NCBI GenBank assembly: GCA_017941635.1
Contig: JAGAVZ010000209.1
Span: 1 to 58,881 of the forward strand
Source: Cellulosilyticum sp.
Lineage (GTDB): Bacteria; Bacillota; Clostridia; Lachnospirales; Cellulosilyticaceae
Direction of reading: 5' to 3'
Length of the DNA: 58,881 nucleotides
Shown here piece after piece: positions 36,462 to 46,208 of the stretch. The position numbers and the translations under genes are program-made. Under the pieces are notes generated by a model. That model was not told where the DNA came from and ran no database searches. It was given only the letters and a program-made list of their open reading frames with translations. Positions within the stretch are counted from its first letter, which is position 1. Every line of letters starts with the position of its first letter.

Positions 36462-38087
36462 TTATGAAATGGTCCATTCCTCTACATTGGCAAAAATATT
36501 ACGTGGTGTTGCCTCAATATTACCACCAATGGTATCTTTCATCATCAACACAGATTTCTTGAAATATAGACTGATGTATGGTGACATCTCCACAAAATAC
36601 TCTTGAAGTGCATTATATGCCTCAGTAACATTTTCTGCCGTAGCTGTAAAGGCCTGCTGTAAAAGTTCATCCATCTTTTCATCCCTATAGCTTACATAGT
36701 TATCACCACTTAGGATACTTGAAGAATGGAAGGCGAAACTCAAATCCAGAGCATAGGATAGTTGCCAACCTCCTAAAAAGGCTTCAAACTGTTTCGATGC
36801 TAAGCGACTGAAGTAAGTTTCTTTATCAACCTTCTCAATTTGCATATCAATTCCAACATCTGCATACATTCTTTGCATTGCATTAGCAACCTTTATACGG
36901 TCTGTATTTTCTTCATTAACCATAACAGTAAATGAAAAGATTCTTCCATCTTTCGTCATATAGCCTGTTTTTTCATCTAGCTCATACCCTTGCTCTGCTA
37001 ATAAATAACGCGCCTTTTCTTTATCATACTGTTTGGTTTCTAAATTCTTATTATATAAATAGGACTCTGGGCTAATAGGTGTATCCGTAATCACCGCATG
37101 CTCTAAATAATATAATTTTACAATCTCTTCTCGATCTAACGCATATATGAGTGCGTTTCGAATCGCTGCACTTTGGAAAATAGGCTTATTAAAATTCACA
37201 CCCATAAATTCATAAATTGAAGATACCATCTCATACGGCTCTCTTGATGAACTATTGGTATATTTTCCCCACTCTGTTTCATTTGTGTAGACCATATCGA
37301 TTAATCCTTGTTTAAAAGAATATAGTCCACTTACCTCGTCTGGAATAAAATTAATTTGAACTGTTTCAATATTAGGTTTTCCATTAAAATAATTTGGATT
37401 TGCTTTTAAATAAAGTGCTTTAAGTGGTGTAATACTATCATACATATATGGACCACAACCTATTGGTGTAATATCCATTGAACTGTTATTTTCTACATCA
37501 TAAATATGCTGTGGAATCACTGGGAAAAATAAAGTTTGTAGTACCCCACTAAAACTTTGTCTATACACAATTTTAAAGGTTGTATCATCAATACGTTCCA
37601 TTGTCTGTATATTTTCTGTAGCCTGTTTATATGGACAGTCTGGAATCTTTGCTATTTGATTTAATGTAAAGATGACATCATCACTTGTCACAGGCTGTCC
37701 ATCATGCCATGTAAGCCCCTGTTTTAAAGTAATCGTAACGACTGTTTGATCTGGACTCACTACCCAAGACTGCGCTAAATTCTCACTAATGGACCCATCC
37801 TCTTCAATGTTGATTAAGGGACTAAATATTAAATATAAAGCTTGCTCCACATTGGCTTGTGTATTATATAATGGATTAAGCGTTGTTGTTGTATTCATCG
37901 CAAGTACCAACTTATTCTCTACTGGTGCTTGCTCTTTATCTTTTTCATTCTCTTCTTGACCTGTTTCTTCTATCTGATTGATGTTATCATTTGGTTGTGA
38001 TTCTTTGTCATTTTGTGCCCACAAACCACATCCTGTTACACCCAATACAAGTAAGCTAAGTAGCATGAGCTTCTTAAGCTTTTTCAT
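36462..38087 (-). CDS. Peptide-binding lipoprotein, SBP_bac_5 family
   Basis: Extracellular lipoprotein that binds oligopeptides or related ligands for an ABC importer. The 541 residues have a lipoprotein signal with lipobox GVTGC (Cys20), an acidic/asparagine-rich linker (about 22-55), then a family 5 binding domain with LTWHDGQPVTSDDVIFTL near 125-142 and a region with FMGVNFNKPIF near 258-268. No permease or ATPase genes are adjacent, so it is an orphan. It is 25 bases after coaE in the same direction. Confidence 0.9.
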   Translation of the reverse strand: MKKLKKLMLLSLLVLGVTGCGLWAQNDKESQPNDNINQIEETGQEENEKDKEQAPVENKLVLAMNTTTTLNPLYNTQANVEQALYLIFSPLINIEEDGSISENLAQSWVVSPDQTVVTITLKQGLTWHDGQPVTSDDVIFTLNQIAKIPDCPYKQATENIQTMERIDDTTFKIVYRQSFSGVLQTLFFPVIPQHIYDVENNSSMDITPIGCGPYMYDSITPLKALYLKANPNYFNGKPNIETVQINFIPDEVSGLYSFKQGLIDMVYTNETEWGKYTNSSSREPYEMVSSIYEFMGVNFNKPIFQSAAIRNALIYALDREEIVKLYYLEHAVITDTPISPESYLYNKNLETKQYDKEKARYLLAEQGYELDEKTGYMTKDGRIFSFTVMVNEENTDRIKVANAMQRMYADVGIDMQIEKVDKETYFSRLASKQFEAFLGGWQLSYALDLSFAFHSSSILSGDNYVSYRDEKMDELLQQAFTATAENVTEAYNALQEYFVEMSPYISLYFKKSVLMMKDTIGGNIEATPRNIFANVEEWTIS

Positions 38088-38112
38088 TCGTTCTCCTCCT
38101 TAAACTTAAAAT

Positions 38113-38712
38113 CTATTTTTCTATCTGCTCCAGAAATACCTTGATTTGTTCACGTGTCTCTTCTAAGGATACACTATTATCAATCACATAATCTGCTGCT
38201 GCTTTAAGTTCTTCCCATTCTTTTTGAGCTTTAAACCTTTTTAGGATTTGTTCTACTTCCAATCCTTCACGTTCAATCACTCTTTTTAATCGTATATCGG
38301 CATCTGCATAGACAGCAACCACAGTATCTGTTAAATCCACTAAGCCGCTTTCTAATAGTAATGCTGCCTCCAAAATAATATGTTGCCCTGGTCTTATTTG
38401 CTTTGCCTCATTGATACGCTCAATCACGCACTTAGTAATAAGTGGATGTGTGATTGCATTAAGTCGTTTCACACTTTCCTCATTTCCAAATACAAGTGAG
38501 CCAAGCTTTTTACGAACAATCTCACCGTGCTCATCTAAAATACTTGTCCCAAAGGCTTCTATAATGGGTGCATACGCTGGATGTCCTTTTAATAAAATTT
38601 CATGACCAATAAGATCGGCAGAAATATAAGAAACAGGTTTTAGTTCATTGAGAATTGCAATCACTGTTGACTTACCTGCTCCCATTCCCCCAACAATTCC
38701 TATTACTTTCAT
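38113..38712 (-). CDS. coaE: Dephospho-CoA kinase
   Basis: Last step of coenzyme A synthesis, phosphorylating dephospho-CoA at the 3' hydroxyl. The 199 residues have Walker A GGMGAGKST at 8-16, ISADLIGHEIL near 30-40 and the ADIRLKRVIERE lid region near 137-148. It lies ten bases after polA, the conserved clostridial/Bacillus association of coaE with polA. Confidence 0.95.
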   Translation of the reverse strand: MKVIGIVGGMGAGKSTVIAILNELKPVSYISADLIGHEILLKGHPAYAPIIEAFGTSILDEHGEIVRKKLGSLVFGNEESVKRLNAITHPLITKCVIERINEAKQIRPGQHIILEAALLLESGLVDLTDTVVAVYADADIRLKRVIEREGLEVEQILKRFKAQKEWEELKAAADYVIDNSVSLEETREQIKVFLEQIEK

Positions 38713-38722
38713 ATCAAATCTC

Positions 38723-41365
38723 CTATTTTACAGCTAACCAGTTTTCTCCTTGATGTACATCTACATGAAGTGGCACACTAAACTGACCAGCTTGTTCCAT
38801 TTCTTCTTTTAAAAGTTGTTTAACAACCTCAATCTCTTCACGATGTGTTTCAATTAAAAGTTCATCGTGTACTGTTAAAATAAGTTTAGAACGTAAGTTC
38901 AGTGCTTTTAATTTGTGGTGTACACGAATCATCGCAATTTTAATCAAATCTGCTGCTGTTCCTTGAATTGGTGTATTCATTGCAACACGTTTTCCAAATT
39001 CTCTAAGATTATAATTACTTGCTAAAATCTCTGGAATTTCTCTTTTTCTATGATATAACGTTTCTACATAACCATGCTCCATAGCATATGCAATGGTATT
39101 ATCAATATAGTCTCTGATTTGAGGATATTTTGTAAAGTAACCATCAATATAACGTTGTGCTTCTTTTTGCGAAATACGTAAGTCCTCTGCTAAAGCAAAT
39201 GCACTAATGCCATACACAATCCCAAAGTTAACTGCTTTTGCATTACTACGTTGAAGTGGTGATACTTCTTCAAATGGCACATGGAAAACTTGTGACGCTG
39301 TGAGCGCATGAATGTCCACATCATGTTTAAACGCATCAATTAAAGTTTGATCGCCTGAAATATGTGCAAGCAGACGTAATTCGATTTGAGAATAATCTCC
39401 GTCTAGGAAAACATAATCTTTTGAAGATGGAATAAAGAGGCTTCTGATTTTTTTACCCATCTCAAATTTAACTGGAATATTTTGTAAGTTTGGCTCAGTA
39501 CTACTTAAGCGTCCTGTCGCTGTAATCGTTTGATTAAATGTAGAATGGATTTTATGCTGCTCTGTCATTACTGCAAGTAAACCTTCTACATATGTTGATT
39601 TCAGCTTTGCATACTGACGATACTCTAGGATTTTATCTACAATTGGGTAGTCTTTACTTAAAACCTCTAGTACCTCAGCTGCTGTAGAGTAACCTGTTTT
39701 TGTTTTCTTAACTGGTGGAATCCCCATCTTTTCAAATAAAATCACACCTAATTGTTTTGGTGAATTGATATTAAAGACCTCACCAGCTTCTTCATAAATC
39801 GCTTCAGAAATTTGATTTAGTAATGCTTCAAGTTCTTCACCATATTGTTTTAATCCTTGTGGGTCTACTGAAATCCCGGCAATTTCCATATCAAATAATA
39901 CTTCAATCAGTGGCATTTCAATCTCTTCAAATAAAGTCAACATATTTTCTTCTACAAGCTTTTCTTTCATATGAGCTGCCATAGAAGTTAAAAGCATCGC
40001 ACGCTTTCCAATCTCTTGCTTACGTACTTCTTCTTCTAAGTTTGTCCAGTTCTTTTTGCTTTTTCCTTTACCTAGAAGTTGTTCTTCTGAACTGAGCTGA
40101 TGGCTACCTACAAATAACTCTTCTAATTCTGCTAAATCATAATCTTTATTTGTAGGATGTAATAAATAAGCAGCAATAAATGTATCAAAGACAACATTTG
40201 CAAGTCCCACACCATATTCAATTAAATCATGCATCATTTTCTTGCTATCATGAACAATCTTGATATAGCTTGGACTTTCAAAGAATTCAATAAGTAAATC
40301 TTTTTCCTGGGTGTCTGTAATGTCCCATTCTCTATAATAGACTGTCTCTTTAGTCGCTAACGCCATTCCCAATGTTTGATCCTCTAAAAAGTAACTTACT
40401 GATAGCGTTTGGTTTTTATAATCTCTTAAAAACTGTTTGAAATCATCTAAAGAAGATTCCTTAATTTCAAGTGCTGCTTGCTCTTCTTTTAATGTTTTAC
40501 GTGGTAATTTATTCAGAATTGATTTTAACTCTAAAGATTGGAAAAGCTCATTTGCCTCCTCATCCAGCATTAAATCAAATTCAAAAGACTCCCAACTATA
40601 TTCTAGTGGCACATCACAAACAATCTTTGCAAGCATCTTGCTATCTCTTGCATCTTGTGCATACACAGTTAAATTTTCTTTTAGTTTCTTTTGTTTAATA
40701 TCTTCCACATGATCTAACAGATTTTCAATACTGCCGTATTCTTTAATTAACTTGACTGCTGTTTTTTCGCCAATTCCAGGTACCCCTTTAATATTATCTG
40801 AAGGATCTCCCATGAGGCCTTTTACATCTACAAATTCTGTTGGTGTAACACCATATGTCTCTATAACATCCTTTGCAAAGAAACTTTCAATTTCTGTTCC
40901 TGTTTTCTTTGTACGTGGAATCTTAATTTCAATTTGGTCAGACGTGATTTGGAATAAGTCACGGTCTCCTGATACAACCGTTACCTGCATTCCGTTTTTC
41001 TCACCTTCTTTGGCTAGTGTTCCTAGAACATCATCTGCTTCGAATCCTTCTTTTGAAATTATTTGGATATGCATAGCCCCTAAAACTTGCTTTAAAAGTG
41101 GCATCTGTGCACGTAATTCTTCTGGCATACCTTTACGATTACCTTTATACTCTTCAGAAAACTTGTGTCTAAAGGTAGGTGCACTCAGGTCAAATGCAAT
41201 TCCTAAATAATCTGGTTTTTCTTTCTCAATAATGCTTAACATCATATTTAAAAAGCCAAAAATAGCATTTGTATATTGTCCATTCTTATTAGTTAATAAC
41301 GGTACGCCATAAAAGGCTCTATTTGCAATGCTATGTCCATCAAATAGCAATAATTTTTTATTCAT
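38723..41365 (-). CDS. polA: DNA polymerase I, probably lacking proofreading
   Basis: Repair and Okazaki-fragment polymerase. In 880 residues from ATG 41365: 5' nuclease domain (about 1-295; KLLLFDGHSIANRAFYG, GVPGIGEKTA), a 3'-5' exonuclease-fold domain (about 300-480) and polymerase domain (about 490-880) with motif A DGDYSQIELR, motif B KAVNFGIVYG and motif C TVHDELLIE. The exonuclease domain lacks the usual DTE motif; the corresponding stretch reads SVSYFLEDQ, as in Bacillus-type enzymes. GAGGTG precedes the chosen ATG; an ATG 15 codons upstream lacks a ribosome site. Confidence 0.95.
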   Translation of the reverse strand: MNKKLLLFDGHSIANRAFYGVPLLTNKNGQYTNAIFGFLNMMLSIIEKEKPDYLGIAFDLSAPTFRHKFSEEYKGNRKGMPEELRAQMPLLKQVLGAMHIQIISKEGFEADDVLGTLAKEGEKNGMQVTVVSGDRDLFQITSDQIEIKIPRTKKTGTEIESFFAKDVIETYGVTPTEFVDVKGLMGDPSDNIKGVPGIGEKTAVKLIKEYGSIENLLDHVEDIKQKKLKENLTVYAQDARDSKMLAKIVCDVPLEYSWESFEFDLMLDEEANELFQSLELKSILNKLPRKTLKEEQAALEIKESSLDDFKQFLRDYKNQTLSVSYFLEDQTLGMALATKETVYYREWDITDTQEKDLLIEFFESPSYIKIVHDSKKMMHDLIEYGVGLANVVFDTFIAAYLLHPTNKDYDLAELEELFVGSHQLSSEEQLLGKGKSKKNWTNLEEEVRKQEIGKRAMLLTSMAAHMKEKLVEENMLTLFEEIEMPLIEVLFDMEIAGISVDPQGLKQYGEELEALLNQISEAIYEEAGEVFNINSPKQLGVILFEKMGIPPVKKTKTGYSTAAEVLEVLSKDYPIVDKILEYRQYAKLKSTYVEGLLAVMTEQHKIHSTFNQTITATGRLSSTEPNLQNIPVKFEMGKKIRSLFIPSSKDYVFLDGDYSQIELRLLAHISGDQTLIDAFKHDVDIHALTASQVFHVPFEEVSPLQRSNAKAVNFGIVYGISAFALAEDLRISQKEAQRYIDGYFTKYPQIRDYIDNTIAYAMEHGYVETLYHRKREIPEILASNYNLREFGKRVAMNTPIQGTAADLIKIAMIRVHHKLKALNLRSKLILTVHDELLIETHREEIEVVKQLLKEEMEQAGQFSVPLHVDVHQGENWLAVK

Positions 41366-41393
41366 ATTACACCTCATCCATTCATTTAAAGTT

Positions 41394-41402
41394 ATTATAG
41401 CA
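41394..41402 (-). promoter_or_regulatory. Extended -10 promoter of polA
   Basis: TGCTATAAT on the minus strand fits the extended -10 consensus; the -35 region is weak. It lies about 30 bases before the polA start, after the recO terminator. Confidence 0.55.
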
Positions 41403-41489
41403 TATTTCACTACTTTTTATCGCAGGATTTTCAAATCTCTTCCTTTAATCTTACCACTTTTTACCTATTTTTTTGTTTTTTAAGTACAA

Positions 41490-41547
41490 AAAACTCCATA
41501 TAAGCCTCATGCATTTTATATCCAATACACGACTCTTATATGGAGCT
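41490..41547 (-). terminator. Terminator of recO
   Basis: CTCCATATAAG (41496-41506) and CTTATATGGAG (41537-41547) form an 11-bp stem with a 30-base loop; on the minus strand the stem is followed by TTTTTTG. It is about 45 bases after the recO stop. Confidence 0.75.
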
Positions 41548-41591
41548 TACTTTTAGTTGCTCTACTTAATCTTGTAATCTTATTTTGCTTG

Positions 41592-42350
41592 TTAAAGTAC
41601 ATCTAGTCCCTCAATAAATTCTAAAGTCTTAAAACTTCGATCCACATAATAAGGTACATAATTGTCGCAAACTGCATCTAATTGCTTTTGAATCACATGC
41701 GTTACTGTAAAATGATAAAGTTGCTTCATAGGACTTCCCAATATATACTGCATAGTAAATCGTGTACTATAGCTGATTGTTATAAAATCTTTATAATAAC
41801 TTTTGCAACTACTGCATATAAGTCCACCTGCTTCGGATGAAAAATAATAGTTTTCTTCTTCTCCATTCTTTAAAAGCTCACCACATTCAGTACATGCAAT
41901 AAGTTGTGGCCTAAACCCCAGTTCACCAAGTGCTCTTAGCTCAAAGATACGTCTAATCAAACGATAATTGACTCCATCTCTTGCCAATGCTTGTAAACTA
42001 AATAAAACTAATCTTAGAAGTTCTGGCTGTGGTAACATTGGCTCTGTTACATACTGCACAAATTCCATCATATAACTGGCATAGCTGAGTCTGTCTAGGT
42101 CATTTCTAATACCATGGAACATCTCTATAATTTCTGCATTCACCATTCGATATGTATCTTTAAATGAAGTCAAAATAAAATCCCCATATACAAAAAGCTG
42201 GGTTGCGGAAGCAAATCCTTTGTCTACTTTTTTTGCTTTTGGGGCAAGTGCTTGTATTTTTCCATATTCTTTAGTAAAGAGAGTGACATACTTGTCACTC
42301 TCTCCTACAATATATTCTTTTACGACTAAAGCTCTAGCTTTTATAATCAT
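41592..42350 (-). CDS. recO: RecO, recombination mediator
   Basis: Helps load RecA on single-stranded DNA with RecR in the RecFOR pathway. The 252 residues have an N-terminal OB fold (about 1-80; LVVKEYIVGESDKYVTLFTKEYG region) and a C-terminal zinc-binding domain with CTECGELL near 151-158 and CSSC near 176-179. Follows yqzL, as in many Firmicutes. Confidence 0.94.
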   Translation of the reverse strand: MIIKARALVVKEYIVGESDKYVTLFTKEYGKIQALAPKAKKVDKGFASATQLFVYGDFILTSFKDTYRMVNAEIIEMFHGIRNDLDRLSYASYMMEFVQYVTEPMLPQPELLRLVLFSLQALARDGVNYRLIRRIFELRALGELGFRPQLIACTECGELLKNGEEENYYFSSEAGGLICSSCKSYYKDFITISYSTRFTMQYILGSPMKQLYHFTVTHVIQKQLDAVCDNYVPYYVDRSFKTLEFIEGLDVL

Positions 42351-42366
42351 GCTTAAATCATCCTAT

Positions 42367-42495
42367 CTATTCACCAATTTTTGGCTCCTGGAAGCTACAT
42401 GGATTATGGCTCGCCTCCTCATAGGCTTTGTAGTTTAAATACATTGAAACATCACCTGTTGTCATAAAGTAACTCCAAAATTCCTGTAACATCAT
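42367..42495 (-). CDS. yqzL: YqzL-like small protein
   Basis: A 42-codon gene in the gap between era and recO. Reading from ATG 42495 it begins MMLQEFWSYF and contains TTGDVSMYLNYKAYEE, which matches the YqzL pattern (aromatic core, then a glycine turn and Y-L-x-Y-K segment). AGGGGG lies five bases before the first ATG and eight before a second ATG at 42492, so either may be used. YqzL sits at this place in Bacillus. Function unknown. Confidence 0.75.
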   Translation of the reverse strand: MMLQEFWSYFMTTGDVSMYLNYKAYEEASHNPCSFQEPKIGE

Positions 42496-42592
42496 TATAG
42501 CCCCCTAATGGTTGAATTTATAGTTAAGATATGCAGTTTCACATAATTTATCCTTATAAAATCTACCAGTCCAAAAGGCCTTGACACATAGA

Positions 42593-43501
42593 TTACATCA
42601 AATCTTTACGATCATAACCGTAGTTTTTAATGAGGAAGTCACTATCTCTCCAGTTTTTCTTGATTTTTACCCATAGTGTTAGATAAATTTTTGAACCTAA
42701 TAAACGTTCAATATCATAACGTGCTTTTGTCCCAATTTGCTTAATCATTTGGCCTTGTTTACCAATGATAATACGTTTGTGAGAGTCTCTTTCACACACG
42801 ATTGTTGCTTCAATATCTACAACATCTCTTTCTTCTCTTTTTTTCATACTTTCAATTTCTACAGCAATACCATGTGGAATTTCTTTATCTAAAAGATGAA
42901 GCGCTTTCTCACGAATGATTTCTGCTACGATTTGTCTTTCAGGTTGATCTGTTAACATATCACTTGGAAAGAACTGTGGTCCTTCTGGTAAATATTGTGG
43001 CATTGTTTTTAAGATGGCATCTAAGTTAACACCTTCATAAGCTGAAATTGGAATAATCTCTTTGAAGTCATAAGCTTTTCTATATAAATCGATTGTTTCT
43101 AGTACTGTTTCTTTTGGTACACTATCAATTTTATTGATACATAAAAATACTGGTGTATCAATATGTTTTAAACGTTCAATAATATCTTCATCTAATTTTC
43201 CAATGAATGCTTCTGCTTCTACAAGGTAGAAAATAACATCTACTTCATTTAATGTTGTAATAGCAGATTTTACCATAAATTCACCTAATTTATTTTTAGG
43301 TGTGTGAATCCCTGGTGTATCAATGAAAACAGCTTGGAAATCCTCTGTTGTGAGTACTGTTTGGATACGGTTACGTGTTGTTTGTGGCTTATTAGACATA
43401 ATCGCTACTTTCTCTCCAATAAGCTGGTTCATTAATGTCGATTTACCTACATTTGGTCTCCCAATAATAGATACAAATCCTGATTTAAATGTTTCTTTCA
43501 T
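42593..43501 (-). CDS. era: Era GTPase
   Basis: Essential GTPase that binds the 3' end of 16S rRNA and helps mature the 30S subunit. The 302 residues have G1 GRPNVGKST at 14-22, G2/G3 FIDTPGIH near 59-66, G4 NKID near 122-125 and a C-terminal KH domain (about 200-290; IIIGKQGQMIKQIGTKAR region). Located between ybeY and yqzL. Confidence 0.97.
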   Translation of the reverse strand: MKETFKSGFVSIIGRPNVGKSTLMNQLIGEKVAIMSNKPQTTRNRIQTVLTTEDFQAVFIDTPGIHTPKNKLGEFMVKSAITTLNEVDVIFYLVEAEAFIGKLDEDIIERLKHIDTPVFLCINKIDSVPKETVLETIDLYRKAYDFKEIIPISAYEGVNLDAILKTMPQYLPEGPQFFPSDMLTDQPERQIVAEIIREKALHLLDKEIPHGIAVEIESMKKREERDVVDIEATIVCERDSHKRIIIGKQGQMIKQIGTKARYDIERLLGSKIYLTLWVKIKKNWRDSDFLIKNYGYDRKDLM

Positions 43502-43632
43502 GTATCATTCTATTCCTTTCCGAATAAGTCTGCTTTTGTATCATTTAAAACAATGTCTTATCAATCAATCCCTACCATTTAAGTAAGCTGTTACTTTTGT
43601 AAACATTATTTTATAGTCAGTTTTATCATTTT

Positions 43633-44133
43633 TTATCTTAAGATGGATAAATATTGTAACACACTTTCTTGCTTTGTAAACATATTTTTTTCATCTTCAG
43701 GTGTCATATGGTCATAACCTAATAAGTGTAACATACTATGAGCTACTAAGAAACATACTTCTCGCTCTAAGCTATGACCAAAGTTTACTGCCTGTTCTTT
43801 GGCTTTTTCATCACAAAGAATGATGTCACCTAACATCACTTCTTCTGTATCATAATTCACACAGCTACTAAAATCAACTGTATCCCAATTAATGTATCCA
43901 ATCTTCTCTGGATCTATTTGAGGGAAAGAAAGTACATCTGTTGGTCTGTCAATTGCTCTATGCTCTTTATTAATCTCATGAATCGTATTTAAGTCCACAA
44001 CAGATAAACTAACTTCTACCTCATAAGGCACCTCTTCTTGATCTAAACAACGCTCAATAACACTTTCAACTTTTTCGTATAGCCCAGGATGTGCGTCAAA
44101 AAATCCTGTTTCGTCTTCTAAATATACTGTCAT
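43633..44133 (-). CDS. ybeY: YbeY endoribonuclease
   Basis: Metal-dependent RNase in rRNA maturation. The 166 residues include the zinc motif HSMLHLLGYDHM near 132-143 and DRPTDVLSFP near 63-72, both family signatures. It starts four bases inside the pgpH stop (ATGA), indicating coupling. Confidence 0.95.
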   Translation of the reverse strand: MTVYLEDETGFFDAHPGLYEKVESVIERCLDQEEVPYEVEVSLSVVDLNTIHEINKEHRAIDRPTDVLSFPQIDPEKIGYINWDTVDFSSCVNYDTEEVMLGDIILCDEKAKEQAVNFGHSLEREVCFLVAHSMLHLLGYDHMTPEDEKNMFTKQESVLQYLSILR

Positions 44134-46181
44134 TTCTTTTCATTCCTTTCTGGATAAGCAATACGTTGGTGATACATCCCATTAAGCATTTTTGTGAAAG
44201 ATTCAATAATTTTCTCCATATCAGATATATAAAGCTGACATTCGTCTAATTGTCCTTCTTCCAACTTTTGCTTAACACTTCTTCTCACCACATCTTCAAT
44301 TTGAATTTCCTTACCAAGCTTATCCTGCATTGCTCTTGTTGTGGCTTCTACAACATCAGCAAGCATAACAAGGGCAGCTTCTTTTGTTTGTGGCCTAGGC
44401 CCTGGGTAAGAAAAGGCTTTTTCGCTAATAGGTTCATCTGACTCCTTTTGTGCCTTCACATAAAAATACTGCATAAGGCCTGTCCCATGATGCTGCATAA
44501 TAAAATCTTTTATATAATTTGGTAAATGATACTCTTCTGCCAATTTTAAACCTGATGTAACGTGAGAAACAATAATTTCATAACTTTCCTTTGGCGTCAT
44601 ATAATCATGCGGATTGGTACTTCCTTGATTTTCTTTAAAATAATTGCTACAAGTTAGTTTTCCAATATCATGATAATAACCACCGACTCTAGCTAAGAGC
44701 GGATTAGCATCAATACTTGCTGCACCCGCCTCAGCTAAATTAGCAACTAATAAACTGTGGTAATAAGTCCCTGTTGCTTCCAATAATAATCGCTTTAAAA
44801 TCGGTTGATTTGGGTTTGTCATTTCCAAAAGCTGCATTGGTGTAACAAATTCAAAGATTGCCTCAAACATTGGAAGGGCCCCAATTACCGCAACGACTGA
44901 AATCATCCCCATAATAAACGCTACCAAACCTTCTGATAAAACCGTTACACTTAATGGTGAACCTACCAGAAGTTTTAAGGCAATATATAAAACAAATTGA
45001 ATGCCACCTACATATAAACTACTCATAAGCGTACGTGTACGCTCTTGCATCCTTGTTACAATAAGTGTACTCGCTATTCCCGAAATAAGGAAGTATAAAA
45101 TAAAAATAATATCCCCTTTAAAGATAATAGCCGAAAAAATAACAATTAAAACTTGTGTCATAAAAGCAATCTGATGCTCCATGGCAAAAGCAATCATCAT
45201 ACACGTAATACTAAGAGGCAAATAAACAAATGTAGCCCCTAAAAAAGCTCTTGTCATCAGCATCGCCAAACTAAACAAAATAAATACCAGACTCAGTCTT
45301 TTATCTTTTTGCCTAATGGTAATATGCTCTTTTTTCGTTAAGTACACCTTATAAATATAATAGTAAAAGAGTACACTTACCAGTATAATAAGAGCCAGCA
45401 CACCAATATATTGTTGATAACGTTCACTGCGATTTGTTTCTAGATAGCCTACCTTTTCTAAAAGGCGATAAACCTCTTCTGTTACTCTGGCTCCTTTTTC
45501 AATAATTTTTTCCTGAGCCAACACATAGACTGGATCCACTTTATCTTGCGCAAGTTTCTTCTGCTCGTTCGTCGCCACTTCATCAATAACCACATTAGGT
45601 TCCAGTACATGATTCATAATATCTTCAGCGATTTTCTTCATCGTTGAGTTTAAGTTTTGTGATTCTACAGCCATTCTTACTTCGATACTTTTATTACTTT
45701 CTTCAGGCGAAATCCCTCCATTAAACAGGTTGCTTGTCACTTCCATACAAATATTTTTCATCTGATTTAATGTATCGGAATTGGCACCAAGTAATGCCTC
45801 ATACTGTTCATTATAAAGTGCAATAGGTGATAAACCACTTAATACTTCTACAGGCGTTTTTTCTAGCTTTTCTGTTAGGTCTGTTGTTTGGATGGTATGA
45901 ATATAATCAAAAAATGTCTCTATATTGCCTATCGCTTTTTCCTGAACGGTACTATCCTTTTTATAAACTGGCTGTACTGCTGCTTCTGCCTCTTGTTTTT
46001 TTCTAGCAGTGGCAATTTCATTTTCTACTTGAAATGGGGCGTACAGTGTTTCCTTTGCAATTTCACCTAATTGAAGTGATACCTTTTTGGTAAAGAAATT
46101 TCCTGATACCACACAAAAGAAGGTTAAAATGGCGGATAACACTGCAAACAGCACCCATTTATATGATTTTATTTTTATCAT
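44130..46181 (-). CDS. pgpH: PgpH-type 7TM-HD phosphodiesterase
   Basis: Membrane HD-domain protein; characterised members hydrolyse cyclic-di-AMP. The 683 residues show one N-terminal helix, an extracellular 7TMR-HDED domain (about 40-250), seven membrane segments (about 260-455) and a cytosolic HD domain with SLLVANLAE and YYHDIGKL near 510-518. ATG 46181 follows GAGGGG; a TTG four codons upstream is too close to the preceding G-run. Confidence 0.93.
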   Translation of the reverse strand: MIKIKSYKWVLFAVLSAILTFFCVVSGNFFTKKVSLQLGEIAKETLYAPFQVENEIATARKKQEAEAAVQPVYKKDSTVQEKAIGNIETFFDYIHTIQTTDLTEKLEKTPVEVLSGLSPIALYNEQYEALLGANSDTLNQMKNICMEVTSNLFNGGISPEESNKSIEVRMAVESQNLNSTMKKIAEDIMNHVLEPNVVIDEVATNEQKKLAQDKVDPVYVLAQEKIIEKGARVTEEVYRLLEKVGYLETNRSERYQQYIGVLALIILVSVLFYYYIYKVYLTKKEHITIRQKDKRLSLVFILFSLAMLMTRAFLGATFVYLPLSITCMMIAFAMEHQIAFMTQVLIVIFSAIIFKGDIIFILYFLISGIASTLIVTRMQERTRTLMSSLYVGGIQFVLYIALKLLVGSPLSVTVLSEGLVAFIMGMISVVAVIGALPMFEAIFEFVTPMQLLEMTNPNQPILKRLLLEATGTYYHSLLVANLAEAGAASIDANPLLARVGGYYHDIGKLTCSNYFKENQGSTNPHDYMTPKESYEIIVSHVTSGLKLAEEYHLPNYIKDFIMQHHGTGLMQYFYVKAQKESDEPISEKAFSYPGPRPQTKEAALVMLADVVEATTRAMQDKLGKEIQIEDVVRRSVKQKLEEGQLDECQLYISDMEKIIESFTKMLNGMYHQRIAYPERNEKK

Positions 46182-46208
46182 TTGTCCCCTCAAGCCCCCC
46201 TCTAATGG

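Noticed and set aside
40752-41210. 152-codon plus-strand frame opposite polA
   Set aside because: Lies within the 5' nuclease domain of polA and has no family similarity or ribosome site.
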